From the IMG/VR virus record IMGVR_UViG_3300025872_004374, positions 1-34,804 of that record: a DNA stretch of 34,804 bases; one strand, 5' to 3'. Below are positions 34,772 to 34,804 of this stretch, in pieces. The notes beneath the pieces were generated by a model. It saw nothing but the letters and a program-made list of their open reading frames with translations. It made no database searches and was not told the origin of the DNA. The stretch's first letter is position 1. Each line of letters begins with the position of its first letter. This DNA comes from a virus. A program made the position numbers and the translations under genes.

Positions 34772-34804
34772 GAGACGTTTGCGGCGGTAGGATTTGTAAG
34801 ACAT

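Noticed and set aside
1-34804. tRNA genes, CRISPR arrays or insertion sequences
   Set aside because: No cloverleaf with a TTC-type arm, no regularly spaced repeats and no transposase were seen by eye; a covariance search was not possible.

Overview
The window reads as a stretch of a GC-rich tailed-phage genome that infects a unicellular cyanobacterium. The evidence is a phage-type psbA (photosystem II D1), a high-light-inducible protein (hli), an NblA-like protein, speD, hsp20, a prohibitin-like protein and class I ribonucleotide reductase, next to a lysozyme, phage structural-type proteins and many tiny overlapping genes. Almost every gene lies on the minus strand, usually with 4-nt ATGA-type overlaps. 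The one clear plus-strand gene is at 28694-29530. I saw no tRNA, CRISPR array or insertion sequence.

Layout. Positions 1-13.5 kb form an early or accessory region of about 50 short genes, mostly of unknown function. Recognisable ones are a nucleotidylyltransferase, a GNAT acetyltransferase, a TIGR03792-like protein, zinc-ribbon proteins, a prohibitin-like membrane protein, a DUF932 protein, an MBD4-like HhH-GPD glycosylase, an AbrB-like protein, a secreted SNase-like nuclease and a possible archaeo-eukaryotic-primase-fold protein. The small operons here are driven by repeated promoter cassettes: a 22-bp imperfect palindrome, then 29-32 bp, then a host-like -10 box, often followed six bases later by an in-frame ATG. 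From 13.5 to 15.2 kb lies a Dps-like, lysozyme and small membrane protein operon. From 15.2 to 17.3 kb lies psbA, split by a 793-nt group I intron that carries an HNH homing endonuclease; hsp20 follows. From 18 to 21 kb are virion-type proteins and a C39-like peptidase. From 21 to 25.3 kb is an operon holding a late-type sigma factor, nrdA (with a built-in glutaredoxin), nrdB and a pyrimidine-dimer-glycosylase-like protein. From 25.4 to 31.4 kb are structural-type genes, including a putative ADP-ribosyltransferase and secreted paralogues. From 31.4 to 34.8 kb are freestanding homing endonucleases among hli, speD, a thioredoxin-like gene and small membrane proteins.

How the parts fit: psbA and hli would sustain photosynthetic electron flow during infection, NrdA/NrdB would supply deoxynucleotides for replication, SpeD polyamines, Hsp20 and the prohibitin-like protein membrane or protein quality control, and the sigma factor would switch transcription to virion genes. 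Features most worth a second look are the repeated early promoter cassette with apparently leaderless starts, the intron with visible P1, P10, P7, P8 and P9 elements, the glutaredoxin inserted before the NrdA redox tail, an N-terminal domain shared by the lysozyme and the C39-like peptidase, and a two-cysteine motif shared by three virion-type proteins.
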